NCBI GenBank assembly: GCA_900319255.1
Contig: ONNU01000231.1
Coordinates: 1 to 19,204, forward strand
DNA from: an uncultured Eubacteriales bacterium
GTDB taxonomy: Bacteria > Bacillota > Clostridia > Oscillospirales > Acutalibacteraceae
Reading direction: 5' to 3'
DNA length: 19,204 nt
The notes below the pieces were generated by a model. The model did not search any database, was not told where the DNA came from, and saw nothing but the letters and a program-made list of their open reading frames with translations. The position numbers were made by a program, and so were the translations under genes. Position 1 is the stretch's first letter. Each line of letters opens with the position of its first letter. Shown here piece after piece: positions 1-7,619 of this stretch.

Positions 1-975
1 AAGCGCTACTGTAAAGCCCATATCTCTGAAATATTCAGCAATGGTGATACCTGTATAAATTGATGCCTCACGGGCTGCAACAGGCATATCTGATGTATTC
101 GCAATAAGAACGGTTCTTTCCATGAGGGAGTTTCCGGTTCTCGGATCCTTCAGCTCAGGGAATTCGTTAAGAACGTCCGTCATTTCGTTTCCGCGCTCGC
201 CGCAGCCGATATATACGATGATATCAGCAGCTGCCCATTTTGCAAGCTGGTGCTGAACTACTGTCTTACCGGAACCGAAGGGACCGGGGACTGCCGCAAC
301 ACCGCCCTTTGCGATGGGGAAAAGTGTGTCTATAGTACGCTGTCCTGTTGTAAGAAGAATATCCGGAGAAAGCTTTCTCTTATAGGGTCTGCCTACACGG
401 ACGGGCCACTTTGTTGCCATGCATACATTTGCATTTTTGCCGTTGTCATCAAGTACGGCTACGGTCTCGTCAATATTGAAATCGCCTTCCCTGATTTCCT
501 TTACCGTACCGCTTACCTTATTCGGCACGAGGATCTTATGAAGAACAGCGGGAGTTTCCTGGACCGTTCCGAGAACATCTCCGGCAACTACCTTATCGCC
601 CTTCTTTACAGAAGGATAAAAATGCCATTTCTTTTCATGGTCAAGAGACGGAACCTCAACACCTCTGGTAAGGTTATTTCCGACCTTCTTCATTATCTCG
701 TTAAGAGGACGCTGTATACCATCGTAAATAGCGCCGATAAGTCCGGGACCAAGCTCAACAGAAAGCGGCGCTCCGGTGGATTCAACCTCCTCGCCGGGAC
801 CAAGACCTGAGGTTTCCTCATAGACCTGGATAGATGCCTGATCTCCGTGCATTTCGATGATCTCGCCGATAAGCCTCTGGCTGCTTACACGCACAACGTC
901 AAACATATTTGCATCTCGCATTCCCTCTGCTATAACCAGAGGTCCTGCGACCTTTGTTATAATTCCGTTTGCCAA
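1..975 (-). CDS. ntpA: V-type ATPase catalytic subunit A (N-terminal 325 residues, cut by window edge)
   Basis: This is the nucleotide-binding catalytic subunit of the cytoplasmic V1 head; three copies alternate with three B subunits and couple ATP hydrolysis or synthesis to rotation. The visible part starts MANGIITKVAGPLVIAEGM, the usual N-terminal beta-barrel. It continues through the A-specific non-homologous insert and contains the Walker A motif GPFGSGKT at residues 231-238. The reading stays open to base 1, where it ends ...AEYFRDMGFTVAL; about 260 more residues are expected outside the window. The start is a TTG at 973-975, preceded by AAAAGGGGTG as ribosome binding site; no ATG fits the family N-terminus. 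It is the seventh ntp gene and is separated from ntpG by an unusually long spacer. Family assignment is secure. Confidence 0.97.
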   Translation of the reverse strand, partial: MANGIITKVAGPLVIAEGMRDANMFDVVRVSSQRLIGEIIEMHGDQASIQVYEETSGLGPGEEVESTGAPLSVELGPGLIGAIYDGIQRPLNEIMKKVGNNLTRGVEVPSLDHEKKWHFYPSVKKGDKVVAGDVLGTVQETPAVLHKILVPNKVSGTVKEIREGDFNIDETVAVLDDNGKNANVCMATKWPVRVGRPYKRKLSPDILLTTGQRTIDTLFPIAKGGVAAVPGPFGSGKTVVQHQLAKWAAADIIVYIGCGERGNEMTDVLNEFPELKDPRTGNSLMERTVLIANTSDMPVAAREASIYTGITIAEYFRDMGFTVAL

Positions 976-1157
976 ATTATTACACCCCTTTTAGGAGTTT
1001 CGCTGCTTCAACACAGCCGCAGAATCATTTCTGCGCTCTGCAAGCCCCGGCAAAAGGGCTTTTGCGAAACTGATATTTATTGGTTTGCGTCAGTTTTTTA
1101 CTGCGCATCATGATCATATTCGTTATCAGGTATAACACTGAAAATCAGCGCCTGCCC
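976..1157 (-). other. Hairpin-rich spacer between ntpG and ntpA
   Basis: This 182-bp gap sits inside an operon whose other junctions are 88 bp or less. It contains four perfect inverted repeats: GTTAT/ATAAC (1122-1126 with 1132-1136), AAACTGA/TCAGTTT (1067-1073 with 1090-1096), AAGCCC/GGGCTT (1042-1047 with 1056-1061) and CGCAGAA/TTCTGCG with a 4-base loop (1018-1035). None is followed by a T-tract on the transcribed strand, so they are not ordinary terminators. I see no convincing promoter and no open frame of note. An mRNA processing or stability role ahead of ntpA is an inference. Confidence 0.55.
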
Positions 1158-1481
1158 TTAGTTTTTGAAAAGAATATCAGAGCCGACAGCCTTCTCAACA
1201 AAGGATGACAGTCTCTTTGAGCCGACACCTGAATTGCCCCTTGCGCCGGGGATCGGGATAACTGCCGGTATGGTCTGGGCGGAAAGCTTTGCCGCCTCTC
1301 TTGAGGACGCTTCAAAAAGCTCCTCGGTCATATAAATGACTGCATACATCTCTTTGTCTGCGATAAGCTTGAGGGTCTGCGCAGCCTCTGCGGAATCGTC
1401 ACAGATATGAACATCTATTCCTACTGCAGAAAAGCCCTTTACGCTTTCGCTGTCACCTATGAATGCTATGTTTTTAACCAT
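1158..1481 (-). CDS. ntpG: V-type ATPase central-stalk subunit F (NtpG)
   Basis: This is a small soluble subunit of the V1 central rotor stalk; with subunit D it forms the shaft that turns inside the A3B3 head. The 107-residue product starts MVKNIAFIGDSESVKGFSAV, the typical opening of the family's Rossmann-like fold, and the length fits (about 100-110 residues). The gene overlaps the 3' end of ntpC by 8 bases, indicating translational coupling. An in-frame GTG at 1488-1490 would add three residues. The nearby AAAGGA lies 3 bases from that GTG and 12 from the ATG, so neither spacing is ideal; I chose the ATG at 1479-1481 on family fit. The symbol follows Enterococcus hirae, where NtpG is the F-type subunit. 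Confidence 0.92.
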   Translation of the reverse strand: MVKNIAFIGDSESVKGFSAVGIDVHICDDSAEAAQTLKLIADKEMYAVIYMTEELFEASSREAAKLSAQTIPAVIPIPGARGNSGVGSKRLSSFVEKAVGSDILFKN

Positions 1482-2445
1482 ATGTTTCACGCATCCTTTC
1501 TCTTATGATCTCGGGTGCGGTATTGGTCCTGACTCCGTTGGAAATGATATTTACCGCTTTTCTTTCGTATTCACAGCCGATGTAAAATCCGAAAAGCGGT
1601 TCGGGACCTTCATTTGAAAGTCGGCACATCTCCCTTGCAAGCTTCATCAGCTTATTGTCAACAAAGCGTTCAAACTCGGAGGGCTTCTCCTTATACAGTC
1701 TGATGGCTGTGCGGCAGTCATAGCTGCTTACAGTCTCAAGGTATTTTATCAGTCTGTCAAAGCCGGACATTATCATCTTTTTGGTCTTATCCTTGTCAAA
1801 GCCTTCACATTCACATAGCGAAGCTTCAAGAAATTCCATTGTTATCTTAGCTCTTGAAGCTCTGAGGGCTGTTTTGATATTTGCGTAGAATGCAAATGTA
1901 TTGAAATACTCCTCAAGAAAATGTGAACGGGATGCCTTGCTCAGCGCGATAAGCCTTTCAAGAAGCGCTCTGTCAACAGCTCCGTCGCTGAGTCTTGCGT
2001 CCTTGGTATGAGCAAGAAGCTCATAGCCCTTTGCGGCAGGCTCTCTCAGCCACTGTGGAAGCTTATCGAATTTCCTTGTTTCGACAGTTTTTTTGATAAG
2101 CTCAGGATCTACCGTATTCGGTGACAGAAGCAGACCTTCATAGCTCTTTTTGAACATTACTCCCTTGAGAATGGTCTTGAAATTATGGATGTCATTCTGC
2201 AGAAAGAATGGTTCAAAAATATTGATATCAGGCGCAACGCTTCTGATATATGTCCACATATCATCTCTGGAAGCATCCAGCATCTGCGCAGTGGATTCTC
2301 TGTCCGGATATCCCTTGTCCTTGAGAAATGTCACGATATCCGCTTCGCTTTTCATATTCATGAGCTGCTCAAGATCAGCCTTTTTCAGGAGCCTGTTCTC
2401 CCTCGCTCTTACGGAACCAATGGAAAATTCATACGATAATGACAT
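1474..2445 (-). CDS. ntpC: V-type ATPase subunit C (AC39/d-type socket)
   Basis: This is the funnel-shaped subunit that joins the V1 central shaft (D-F) to the membrane c-ring, equivalent to eukaryotic subunit d. The 323-residue, largely alpha-helical protein has no membrane segment and belongs to the vATP-synt_AC39 family. It begins MSLSYEFSIGSVRARENRLL, with the family's early 'YxxxxGxxRA' and 'LLxxxDLEQL' features, and it contains the repeated helical units expected for the three-fold pseudo-symmetric fold. The ATG at 2443-2445 has a GGGGGAA site upstream. It lies 12 bp downstream of ntpE and overlaps ntpG. The length is close to the family's usual 320-350. Confidence 0.94.
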   Translation of the reverse strand: MSLSYEFSIGSVRARENRLLKKADLEQLMNMKSEADIVTFLKDKGYPDRESTAQMLDASRDDMWTYIRSVAPDINIFEPFFLQNDIHNFKTILKGVMFKKSYEGLLLSPNTVDPELIKKTVETRKFDKLPQWLREPAAKGYELLAHTKDARLSDGAVDRALLERLIALSKASRSHFLEEYFNTFAFYANIKTALRASRAKITMEFLEASLCECEGFDKDKTKKMIMSGFDRLIKYLETVSSYDCRTAIRLYKEKPSEFERFVDNKLMKLAREMCRLSNEGPEPLFGFYIGCEYERKAVNIISNGVRTNTAPEIIRERMRETYG

Positions 2446-2457
2446 ATAAATTCCCCC

Positions 2458-3042
2458 TTAATCCTTAAAAAGCTCTGAGCCGATCATATCCTCAAGCTGC
2501 TCTCTTTTTTCCTCGATAAGGGATGCTATGCTCATATTTTCCTCTATATCTCCGTGCTTGAGGATAAATCCGCCCTCGATGCTGTCATCAGGGGTTTCGG
2601 AGATCTTTGCCTCGATATTATGATCCACAAGAACAAGAGAAAAATTCTTCGGCATCCTTTTCAGATCCTTGCTGCAGAAAAATAATACACCGTTTGTATC
2701 CTCGAGATTTTTGATCAGTCTGAGTATATATTTGAAATAATCCTTTTCATTCATGGATATTATGTGATCGTGCAGCATTTCAATAGTTTTTTCTATTTCC
2801 TTACGCTTGGTTCTGAGTAACGCATTACGCCTTTCCAGGTCTGCCCTGCTCTGGAAGGCTTTCAGAAGATTATCTGCCTGGAGCTGAACTTTATGCTCGC
2901 CGCCGCGTCTGATCTCCTGCGCCTTTTTGCCGGCTTCACCGGTTATTTCAAGATACACCTTCTCGGCATCTTCATCAAGAGCTTTTATCTTCGCTTCGCT
3001 CTCCTGTCTGATGACCGAAAGTATCTTTTCATCGTTGCCCAT
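2458..3042 (-). CDS. ntpE: V-type ATPase peripheral-stalk subunit E
   Basis: This subunit forms, with the G-type subunit NtpF, the peripheral stalk (stator) that holds the A3B3 head against rotation. The 194-residue product has an N-terminal charged helix (residues 1 to about 95, rich in E, K, A, Q and R) that would pair as a coiled coil. A C-terminal globular domain ends ...KREQLEDMIGSELFKD. An ATG at 3058-3060 would add six residues but has no ribosome binding site; the ATG at 3040-3042 is preceded by GGCGGGTG at good spacing, so I use it. The gene lies between ntpK and ntpC, as in E. hirae. Confidence 0.92.
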   Translation of the reverse strand: MGNDEKILSVIRQESEAKIKALDEDAEKVYLEITGEAGKKAQEIRRGGEHKVQLQADNLLKAFQSRADLERRNALLRTKRKEIEKTIEMLHDHIISMNEKDYFKYILRLIKNLEDTNGVLFFCSKDLKRMPKNFSLVLVDHNIEAKISETPDDSIEGGFILKHGDIEENMSIASLIEEKREQLEDMIGSELFKD

Positions 3043-3085
3043 ATGTTCACCCGCCTTCATAATATTATGGTGTCGTTAACAGTTA

Positions 3086-3556
3086 TTACTTAAGATTGGG
3101 GATAGAAATTACCATAAGAAGCGAAACAATGAAAGCAAGAAGAGCGTAGATCTCAACCAGTGTGATGGATACCATTGCCTTTGAGAAGTTGGACTCGTCC
3201 TTTGCGCACATTGAAATACCTGCAACAGAAGCTTTACCCTGTGCAAAACCGGAGATCATTCCGCCGAAACCGATAGCAAGTGAAGCTGCTACATAACCAA
3301 GACCCTGGATGAGTGTGGGCATTTCGCCGCCGAGAACACCGCAGTTGATCATGATAAGGAAGCCTACGATAAAGCCGTAAAGACCCTGTGTACCGGGAAG
3401 AAGTGTAAGAACCAGCATCTTACCGAACATTGAGCTGTCCTCAGAAAGAACGCCCATTGCTGTCTGTGCAGCTCCGCCTACGCCCTTTGCTGAGCCTATA
3501 CCTGAAAGTACCGTTGCTATTGAAGCAGCTAAAATTGCAAAAACTAATCCATACAT
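3086..3556 (-). CDS. ntpK: V-type ATPase c-ring proteolipid, Na+-binding type (NtpK)
   Basis: This is the membrane rotor-ring subunit that carries the translocated ion. The 156-residue protein is two fused helical hairpins (four membrane helices, roughly 4-24, 48-72, 82-106 and 127-151), the duplicated V-type form. Residues matching the five E. hirae NtpK Na+ ligands are all present: L53, T56 and Q57 in LLPGTQGLYGF, Q106 in SGFAQGK, and E135 in LVEIYALLAF. The first hairpin has Gln, not Glu, at the ion position, so there is one carboxylate per four helices, as in E. hirae. Na+ specificity is therefore inferred with good support. The gene has the strongest ribosome binding site of the operon, which suits a subunit needed in about ten copies. 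Confidence 0.96.
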   Translation of the reverse strand: MYGLVFAILAASIATVLSGIGSAKGVGGAAQTAMGVLSEDSSMFGKMLVLTLLPGTQGLYGFIVGFLIMINCGVLGGEMPTLIQGLGYVAASLAIGFGGMISGFAQGKASVAGISMCAKDESNFSKAMVSITLVEIYALLAFIVSLLMVISIPNLK

Positions 3557-3560
3557 AATT

Positions 3561-3570
3561 GATAACCTCC
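3561..3570 (-). promoter_or_regulatory. Strong Shine-Dalgarno site of ntpK
   Basis: On the transcribed strand GGAGGTTATC precedes the ATG of ntpK with 9 bases between GGAGG and the start codon. It is the closest match to the anti-Shine-Dalgarno sequence among the ntp genes and probably raises translation of the c-subunit above that of its neighbours. Confidence 0.75.
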
Positions 3571-3579
3571 AAAAAATTA

Positions 3580-5565
3580 TTATTTATCAGAATCTTTTAA
3601 TTTGAAATTTTTACCGTTATTGACGGTGAAGGGTTCAAACTTCTTTCCGCCGCCGTCATAGAATTTGCTGAACATCTCAACATACTGGAGTCGCATCGTA
3701 TGAACATATGATCCCAGAGCGTTCAGTCCGATCGTGATAGCATGGCCTGCTATGAAAATTACTATCATAAAGACTATGCCGAACACATTGGTTCCCATGA
3801 GTGTGGAAAGCATATTGAATACCTGCGCCATAACTCCCGTTGTAAGTCCGAGAGCAAGCAGACGGGAATAGCTGAGAAGGTCACTGATATAGCTTGTGAT
3901 ATCATAAAGTGAGCCGACACCTCCGAGAAGCTTTCCGAAGATATTCTTGCTCGCTCTTCCCTGAGTCAGTATAAGTCCCACTGCTGATGCAATTGCTATA
4001 CCTGCGCCGATGGTCATAAGGATCGGAAGGGTTGCCATTCCGGCTGCAAGTATCGCAAAGCCGATAAGCATCGTCATCCACAGGCCTGTATCAAAAAATG
4101 CTTCCGCATATTTCTTATGCTTGAGACAAACATAGAATTTACAGCTCATACCTACAAGGATATGAACAAGTCCCAGCGCTATGGACAGGATCATTATTGT
4201 AAGAGCGTCCTTCTGTGTATCCAGCACCGGCCACGGCAAAAGCTGAGCCATGGTTATTTCATTTCCTGTAAACATCTTATAGAATACTGCCGGCGCATCG
4301 CCGAAGATGCTTCCGAAAACAAGTCCCCAGAATATGGTTGCTATTCCGCAGTATTGAAACAGCTTGAGATTGTTTCTCATGGGTTTATCGGGCTTGAGCA
4401 CCTTTAATCCTATGGCTGTGCCGATAACCAGCAGCAGACCATATCCCGCATCTGAAAACATCATTCCAAAGAAGAAATAAAAGAAAAATGCCATTACAGG
4501 TGTCGGGTCGATATCCTCTCTTGACGGAGAAGAATACATAGTTACAATGCTTTCGGCAGGCTCGGAAAATTTATTGTTTCTGAGCTTGACAGGTGCGTCC
4601 TCCCCTGCTTCTCCGAATTCAACGATACAATCAGCTGCCCTGAGACAGATAGATTCAAGCTTTTCCTGGTCGATCTCAGGTACATATCCGTAAAGAATGA
4701 ATGTACAGCTGCTCTGATCAAGCTCGGAAATTACCTTGTATTTATCTGAACGAAGAAGATAATAATCCTGTGTATCATTGATCGCACTTCTGTATTTGCC
4801 GTATTTCCTTATCGCTTCGGTGGTTTCGCTAAGCTTCTTTACAAGCTCGTCATCACGCTTTTCAAGATTCTTTATCTTGACAGACGGAGTTCTTGAGGTG
4901 GGATTGAGCGGTCTTGTGAAACCAAGCGTCCTCAGCAGGTTTTCGGCTTTTTCTTTTTGCGCCTTTGGCACATATATAACGCAGCAGCTCAGGCTGGCAG
5001 ATGAAAAGAAGATCTCATAATCAAATATAAGCTCCTCATCCGCTGCAAGCGCCTCTGAAAGCGTTACATCATCAAACATCCTCGGAAAAGTTCCGATATA
5101 TACCGCTGTAGTTGCCGTATCAGGCGTATTCAAGGGAATATCAAGATCCTTCCATGGCTCAAGCTGAGCAATAAGGGTCCTTATCCTTACTCTCTCGGCA
5201 GCGATATCAGCTCTCTGCTTTTCAAGATCAACGATCTTATTGCACATTCCGATGATCTTCGGTGAAGCAGCGGCTATCTTTCCGATATCCTCCGGATCAA
5301 CCTCGCGTCTGCCCTTGAGTGAAGCAAGCAGACCCTTTTTCTCGGGAGCGACATTATTCAGTATCTTTATCGCCTGAGCCATCAGCGCCGTATTTCTTTC
5401 AAACTGCTGGAGCTGTGAAGCGGTATCTATCCTTGAAAAGCCTTCCTGGGGTACATCGTTATGCTTTACCTGAACAAGCGAGCTGTTCTGAAGATGCTCA
5501 AGGATCCTTTTTCGATCCTTTTTCAGGGCTACTATCCTGACGCTCTTCATTTTTAATTTAGCCAA
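3580..5565 (-). CDS. ntpI: V-type ATPase membrane stator subunit a (NtpI)
   Basis: This subunit forms the ion half-channels against the c-ring. Of 661 residues, about the first 340 are a soluble, helix-rich arm that contacts the peripheral stalks. The remainder carries about seven or eight membrane helices, starting at the family motif MAFFFYFFFGMMFSDAGYGL. The two arginines expected at the ring interface are visible: R568 in SYSRLLALGL and R625 in HTMRLQYVE, corresponding to R573 and R629 of E. hirae NtpI. The protein ends with the usual FYDGGGKKFEPF segment. The start is a TTG at 5563-5565 with GGTGAT upstream; the next ATG (5548-5550) lacks a ribosome binding site. It lies 88 bp after ntpF and 23 bp before ntpK. 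Confidence 0.96.
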   Translation of the reverse strand: MAKLKMKSVRIVALKKDRKRILEHLQNSSLVQVKHNDVPQEGFSRIDTASQLQQFERNTALMAQAIKILNNVAPEKKGLLASLKGRREVDPEDIGKIAAASPKIIGMCNKIVDLEKQRADIAAERVRIRTLIAQLEPWKDLDIPLNTPDTATTAVYIGTFPRMFDDVTLSEALAADEELIFDYEIFFSSASLSCCVIYVPKAQKEKAENLLRTLGFTRPLNPTSRTPSVKIKNLEKRDDELVKKLSETTEAIRKYGKYRSAINDTQDYYLLRSDKYKVISELDQSSCTFILYGYVPEIDQEKLESICLRAADCIVEFGEAGEDAPVKLRNNKFSEPAESIVTMYSSPSREDIDPTPVMAFFFYFFFGMMFSDAGYGLLLVIGTAIGLKVLKPDKPMRNNLKLFQYCGIATIFWGLVFGSIFGDAPAVFYKMFTGNEITMAQLLPWPVLDTQKDALTIMILSIALGLVHILVGMSCKFYVCLKHKKYAEAFFDTGLWMTMLIGFAILAAGMATLPILMTIGAGIAIASAVGLILTQGRASKNIFGKLLGGVGSLYDITSYISDLLSYSRLLALGLTTGVMAQVFNMLSTLMGTNVFGIVFMIVIFIAGHAITIGLNALGSYVHTMRLQYVEMFSKFYDGGGKKFEPFTVNNGKNFKLKDSDK

Positions 5566-5653
5566 ATATTATCACCACGCTTCATAATATTATCCATTCC
5601 GGGCTGACACCGCAGAAGCTTCCTCCGGCATCCTCCCTTTGCTGACAGAAATG

Positions 5654-5965
5654 CTATTTTGCAAGGATCTCCACAGCCTTATTTATTACATTGCTGCGGT
5701 TTTTGTCAGCCTTCTGTGAAAGAACAGAGCATTCCTTCTCTGCTTTTTCGCTTTCTTTTTTCAGTCTGATGTCAATACTTTTGCTGACAGCCTCTTTATC
5801 ATCTGCAAGCATTTTCTCAACATCCTTTTTTGCATCTGAAATGCATTTTTCGGCATCGCTTTTTGCAGAAAGCTTTTTTTCCTCGGATCTTTTTTTAGCC
5901 TCGTTTTCTTTGTTTCTGCATTCTTCCTCTGTCTTCAGGATAGCTTCAATGATATCCTTTGCCAA
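5654..5965 (-). CDS. ntpF: V-type ATPase peripheral-stalk subunit (NtpF/AhaH, G-type)
   Basis: This is the partner of NtpE in the stator stalk. The 103-residue protein is almost entirely charged helix (K, E, D, A, S) with heptad-like spacing and no membrane segment, matching the short G/H-type stalk subunits of bacterial V-ATPases. Such sequences are low in complexity, so identification leans on position: first gene, immediately before ntpI, as in the E. hirae ntp operon. The start is a TTG (5963-5965) reading MAKDIIEAILKTEEEC, with AAAGGGGGG upstream. No alternative ATG occurs near the family N-terminus. It is the promoter-proximal gene of the operon. Confidence 0.88.
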   Translation of the reverse strand: MAKDIIEAILKTEEECRNKENEAKKRSEEKKLSAKSDAEKCISDAKKDVEKMLADDKEAVSKSIDIRLKKESEKAEKECSVLSQKADKNRSNVINKAVEILAK

Positions 5966-5999
5966 TTTCAGCCCCCCTTTGCAAACACAATTTATTAAT

Positions 6000-6028
6000 A
6001 TTTAACCATAAATCTTCTGAAAAATCAA
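6000..6028 (-). promoter_or_regulatory. Proximal promoter candidate of the ntp operon
   Basis: On the transcribed strand a -35-like TTGATT (6023-6028) is followed after 17 bases by a -10-like TTAAAT (6000-6005). Transcription would begin near 5993, giving a leader of about 28 nt that just accommodates the ntpF ribosome binding site. The match to the sigma-A consensus is moderate. Confidence 0.5.
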
Positions 6029-6104
6029 GTAATTTCGACGAAAAACAACATAATAGTATCTATTTTTCACTTATTGCTTATATTTTCAAGACCCGTATGC
6101 CCGG

Positions 6105-6133
6105 ATTATGTCATATAAAGTGCAAATTGTCAC
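6105..6133 (-). promoter_or_regulatory. Distal promoter candidate of the ntp operon
   Basis: On the transcribed strand GTGACA (6128-6133) is followed after 17 bases by CATAAT (6105-6110), each one mismatch from the sigma-A consensus. Its transcript would carry a leader of about 133 nt before ntpF. No known riboswitch motif is visible in that leader. Confidence 0.5.
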
Positions 6134-6210
6134 TTTCTGTTATTTTTGAATCAAAGCATATCCGGATATTTCAAAATCAATAATTTGCAGGAGCTGTAAT
6201 TCCCCCTGCG

Positions 6211-6268
6211 CAAAAGAAAAGAACCGTAAGAGGCAGACTTCTCTCCTCTCAGGGTTCTTTCTTTTTTC
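6211..6268 (-). terminator. Terminator of the purine operon (downstream of purD)
   Basis: The arms AAAGAACC (6218-6225) and GGTTCTTT (6253-6260) form a perfect 8-bp stem, with a partly complementary inner part (AGAGG/CCTCT). On the minus transcript the hairpin is followed by a U-rich run from TTTTCTTTT. The plus strand also ends in a T-run, so it could act in both directions. It lies about 70 bp beyond the purD stop. Confidence 0.8.
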
Positions 6269-6338
6269 AGTCGCATAATACTTCGGAAAAGCTGCATATT
6301 CCTGGGCTATGCACTTTTTATCCGGATGTCCGGCAAAA

Positions 6339-7604
6339 TTATTTCGTTTTGCCGATATCCGTTCTGTAGTGAGCGCCCTCAAAGCTTATCTTTTCCACAG
6401 CTGAATATGCTTTTTCAAGGGCAGCGTCAAGTGTGCTTCCGGATGCGGTGACACCCAGAACACGGCCGCCGTTTGTATAGAATTTTCCGTTTTCATATTT
6501 TGTTCCTGCATGATAAACAGTAGCGCCCTCGATCTGTCCGTTTTCATCAAGTCCGGTGATCTCTATACCCTTTTTATATGCAAGAGGATAGCCGCCTGAT
6601 GCCATTACAACACAGGCTGTTGCTTCAGTTGACCACTCAATATTGACCTGCGAAAGCTTTTCATCAATTACAGCTTCGATGATATCCACAAGATCGGTCT
6701 TGAGTCTCGGAAGTACGACCTGAGCCTCAGGATCGCCGAAACGGGCATTATATTCGATAACCTTCGGACCATCGGGTGTGATCATCAGTCCGAAATAAAG
6801 ACAGCCCTTGAAGGTACGGTTTTCGCTGTTCATTGCGGAAACTGTCGGCTCAAAGATGGTCTTGCGGCAGATCTCGGCAATTTCATCTGTATAGTAGGGG
6901 TTCGGGCTGATAGTTCCCATACCGCCTGTGTTAAGACCTTCGTCATTATCATATGCTCTTTTGTGATCCTTTGATGATACCATGGGCTTGAGAGCAATAC
7001 CGTCTGTAAATGCAAGAACAGAAACCTCCGGACCGGTGAGGAATTCCTCTACAACTACATTGTTGCCGGAATCACCGAATTTTTTGTCCTCCATTATCTC
7101 CTTTACTGCTGCGGCAGCCTCGTCATGGTTCTGCGCAATGATAACGCCCTTGCCCAGAGCAAGTCCGTCAGCTTTGATAACTACAGGATATTTTCCCTCT
7201 GCCTCGATGTATTCCATTGCTTTTTCAGGCTCGGAGAATACCTCGTATTTTGCTGTGGGGATACCGTATTTTTTCATCAGGTTCTTTGAAAAAACCTTGC
7301 TGCTTTCAATGATCGCAGCTTCTGAACGGGGACCGAAGGCTCTGATATCATTAGCTGTCAGAGTATCTACCATGCCGTCTGCAAGGGGATCATCCGGGGC
7401 AACGAATACAAGGTCTATTTCGTTATCCTTTGCAAACTTTACCATGCCCTCTTTATCCATTACGCCGATATTTACACATTCAGCGTCTCTGGAGATACCG
7501 CCGTTGCCGGGGGCAGCGTATATTTTATCTACCTTCGGGCTTTCTTTAAGCTTGCGGATGATCGTATGCTCACGTCCGCCGCTGCCTACTACAAGAATTT
7601 TCAT
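6339..7604 (-). CDS. purD: Phosphoribosylamine-glycine ligase (GAR synthetase, PurD)
   Basis: This enzyme catalyses the ATP-dependent joining of glycine to 5-phosphoribosylamine, giving GAR, step 2 of de novo purine synthesis in the cytoplasm. The 421-residue protein has the standard GARS layout: N-terminal domain opening MKILVVGSGGREHTI, an ATP-grasp domain with VVIKADGLALGKGV near residues 140-155, the metal-binding EYNARFGDPEAQ segment, and a C-terminal domain ending ...AHYRTDIGKTK. The ATG is preceded by CGGAGGT. It begins 15 bp after purH and is the last gene of the operon, followed by a terminator. Length and motifs are complete. Confidence 0.98.
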   Translation of the reverse strand: MKILVVGSGGREHTIIRKLKESPKVDKIYAAPGNGGISRDAECVNIGVMDKEGMVKFAKDNEIDLVFVAPDDPLADGMVDTLTANDIRAFGPRSEAAIIESSKVFSKNLMKKYGIPTAKYEVFSEPEKAMEYIEAEGKYPVVIKADGLALGKGVIIAQNHDEAAAAVKEIMEDKKFGDSGNNVVVEEFLTGPEVSVLAFTDGIALKPMVSSKDHKRAYDNDEGLNTGGMGTISPNPYYTDEIAEICRKTIFEPTVSAMNSENRTFKGCLYFGLMITPDGPKVIEYNARFGDPEAQVVLPRLKTDLVDIIEAVIDEKLSQVNIEWSTEATACVVMASGGYPLAYKKGIEITGLDENGQIEGATVYHAGTKYENGKFYTNGGRVLGVTASGSTLDAALEKAYSAVEKISFEGAHYRTDIGKTK

Positions 7605-7619
7605 GTGGCTACCTCCGTA

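Larger units (their letters stand above)
5966..6338. other. Intergenic region between purD and ntpF
   Basis: This 373-bp gap separates the purine and ATPase operons. It holds the purD terminator (6211-6268), two promoter candidates for ntpF, and a perfect 12-bp palindrome ATATCCGGATAT at 6158-6169, which lies upstream of the distal promoter and could be an operator. A related ATCCGGATGTCCGG stretch lies at 6320-6333 just past the purD stop. The only longer open frame here (6140-6382, minus) is built from the terminator and palindromes, lacks a convincing ribosome binding site and is not accepted as a gene. Confidence 0.6.

Noticed and set aside
250..1113. Plus-strand frames of 186 and 88 residues
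   Set aside because: The first is wholly antisense to the strongly conserved ntpA coding sequence and the second to its start and the spacer. Their peptides have cysteine-rich, non-protein-like composition.
6140..6382. An 80-residue minus-strand frame overlapping the end of purD
   Set aside because: It is composed of the purD 3' end, the terminator hairpin and palindromic intergenic DNA. It has no convincing ribosome binding site and contains a promoter candidate.
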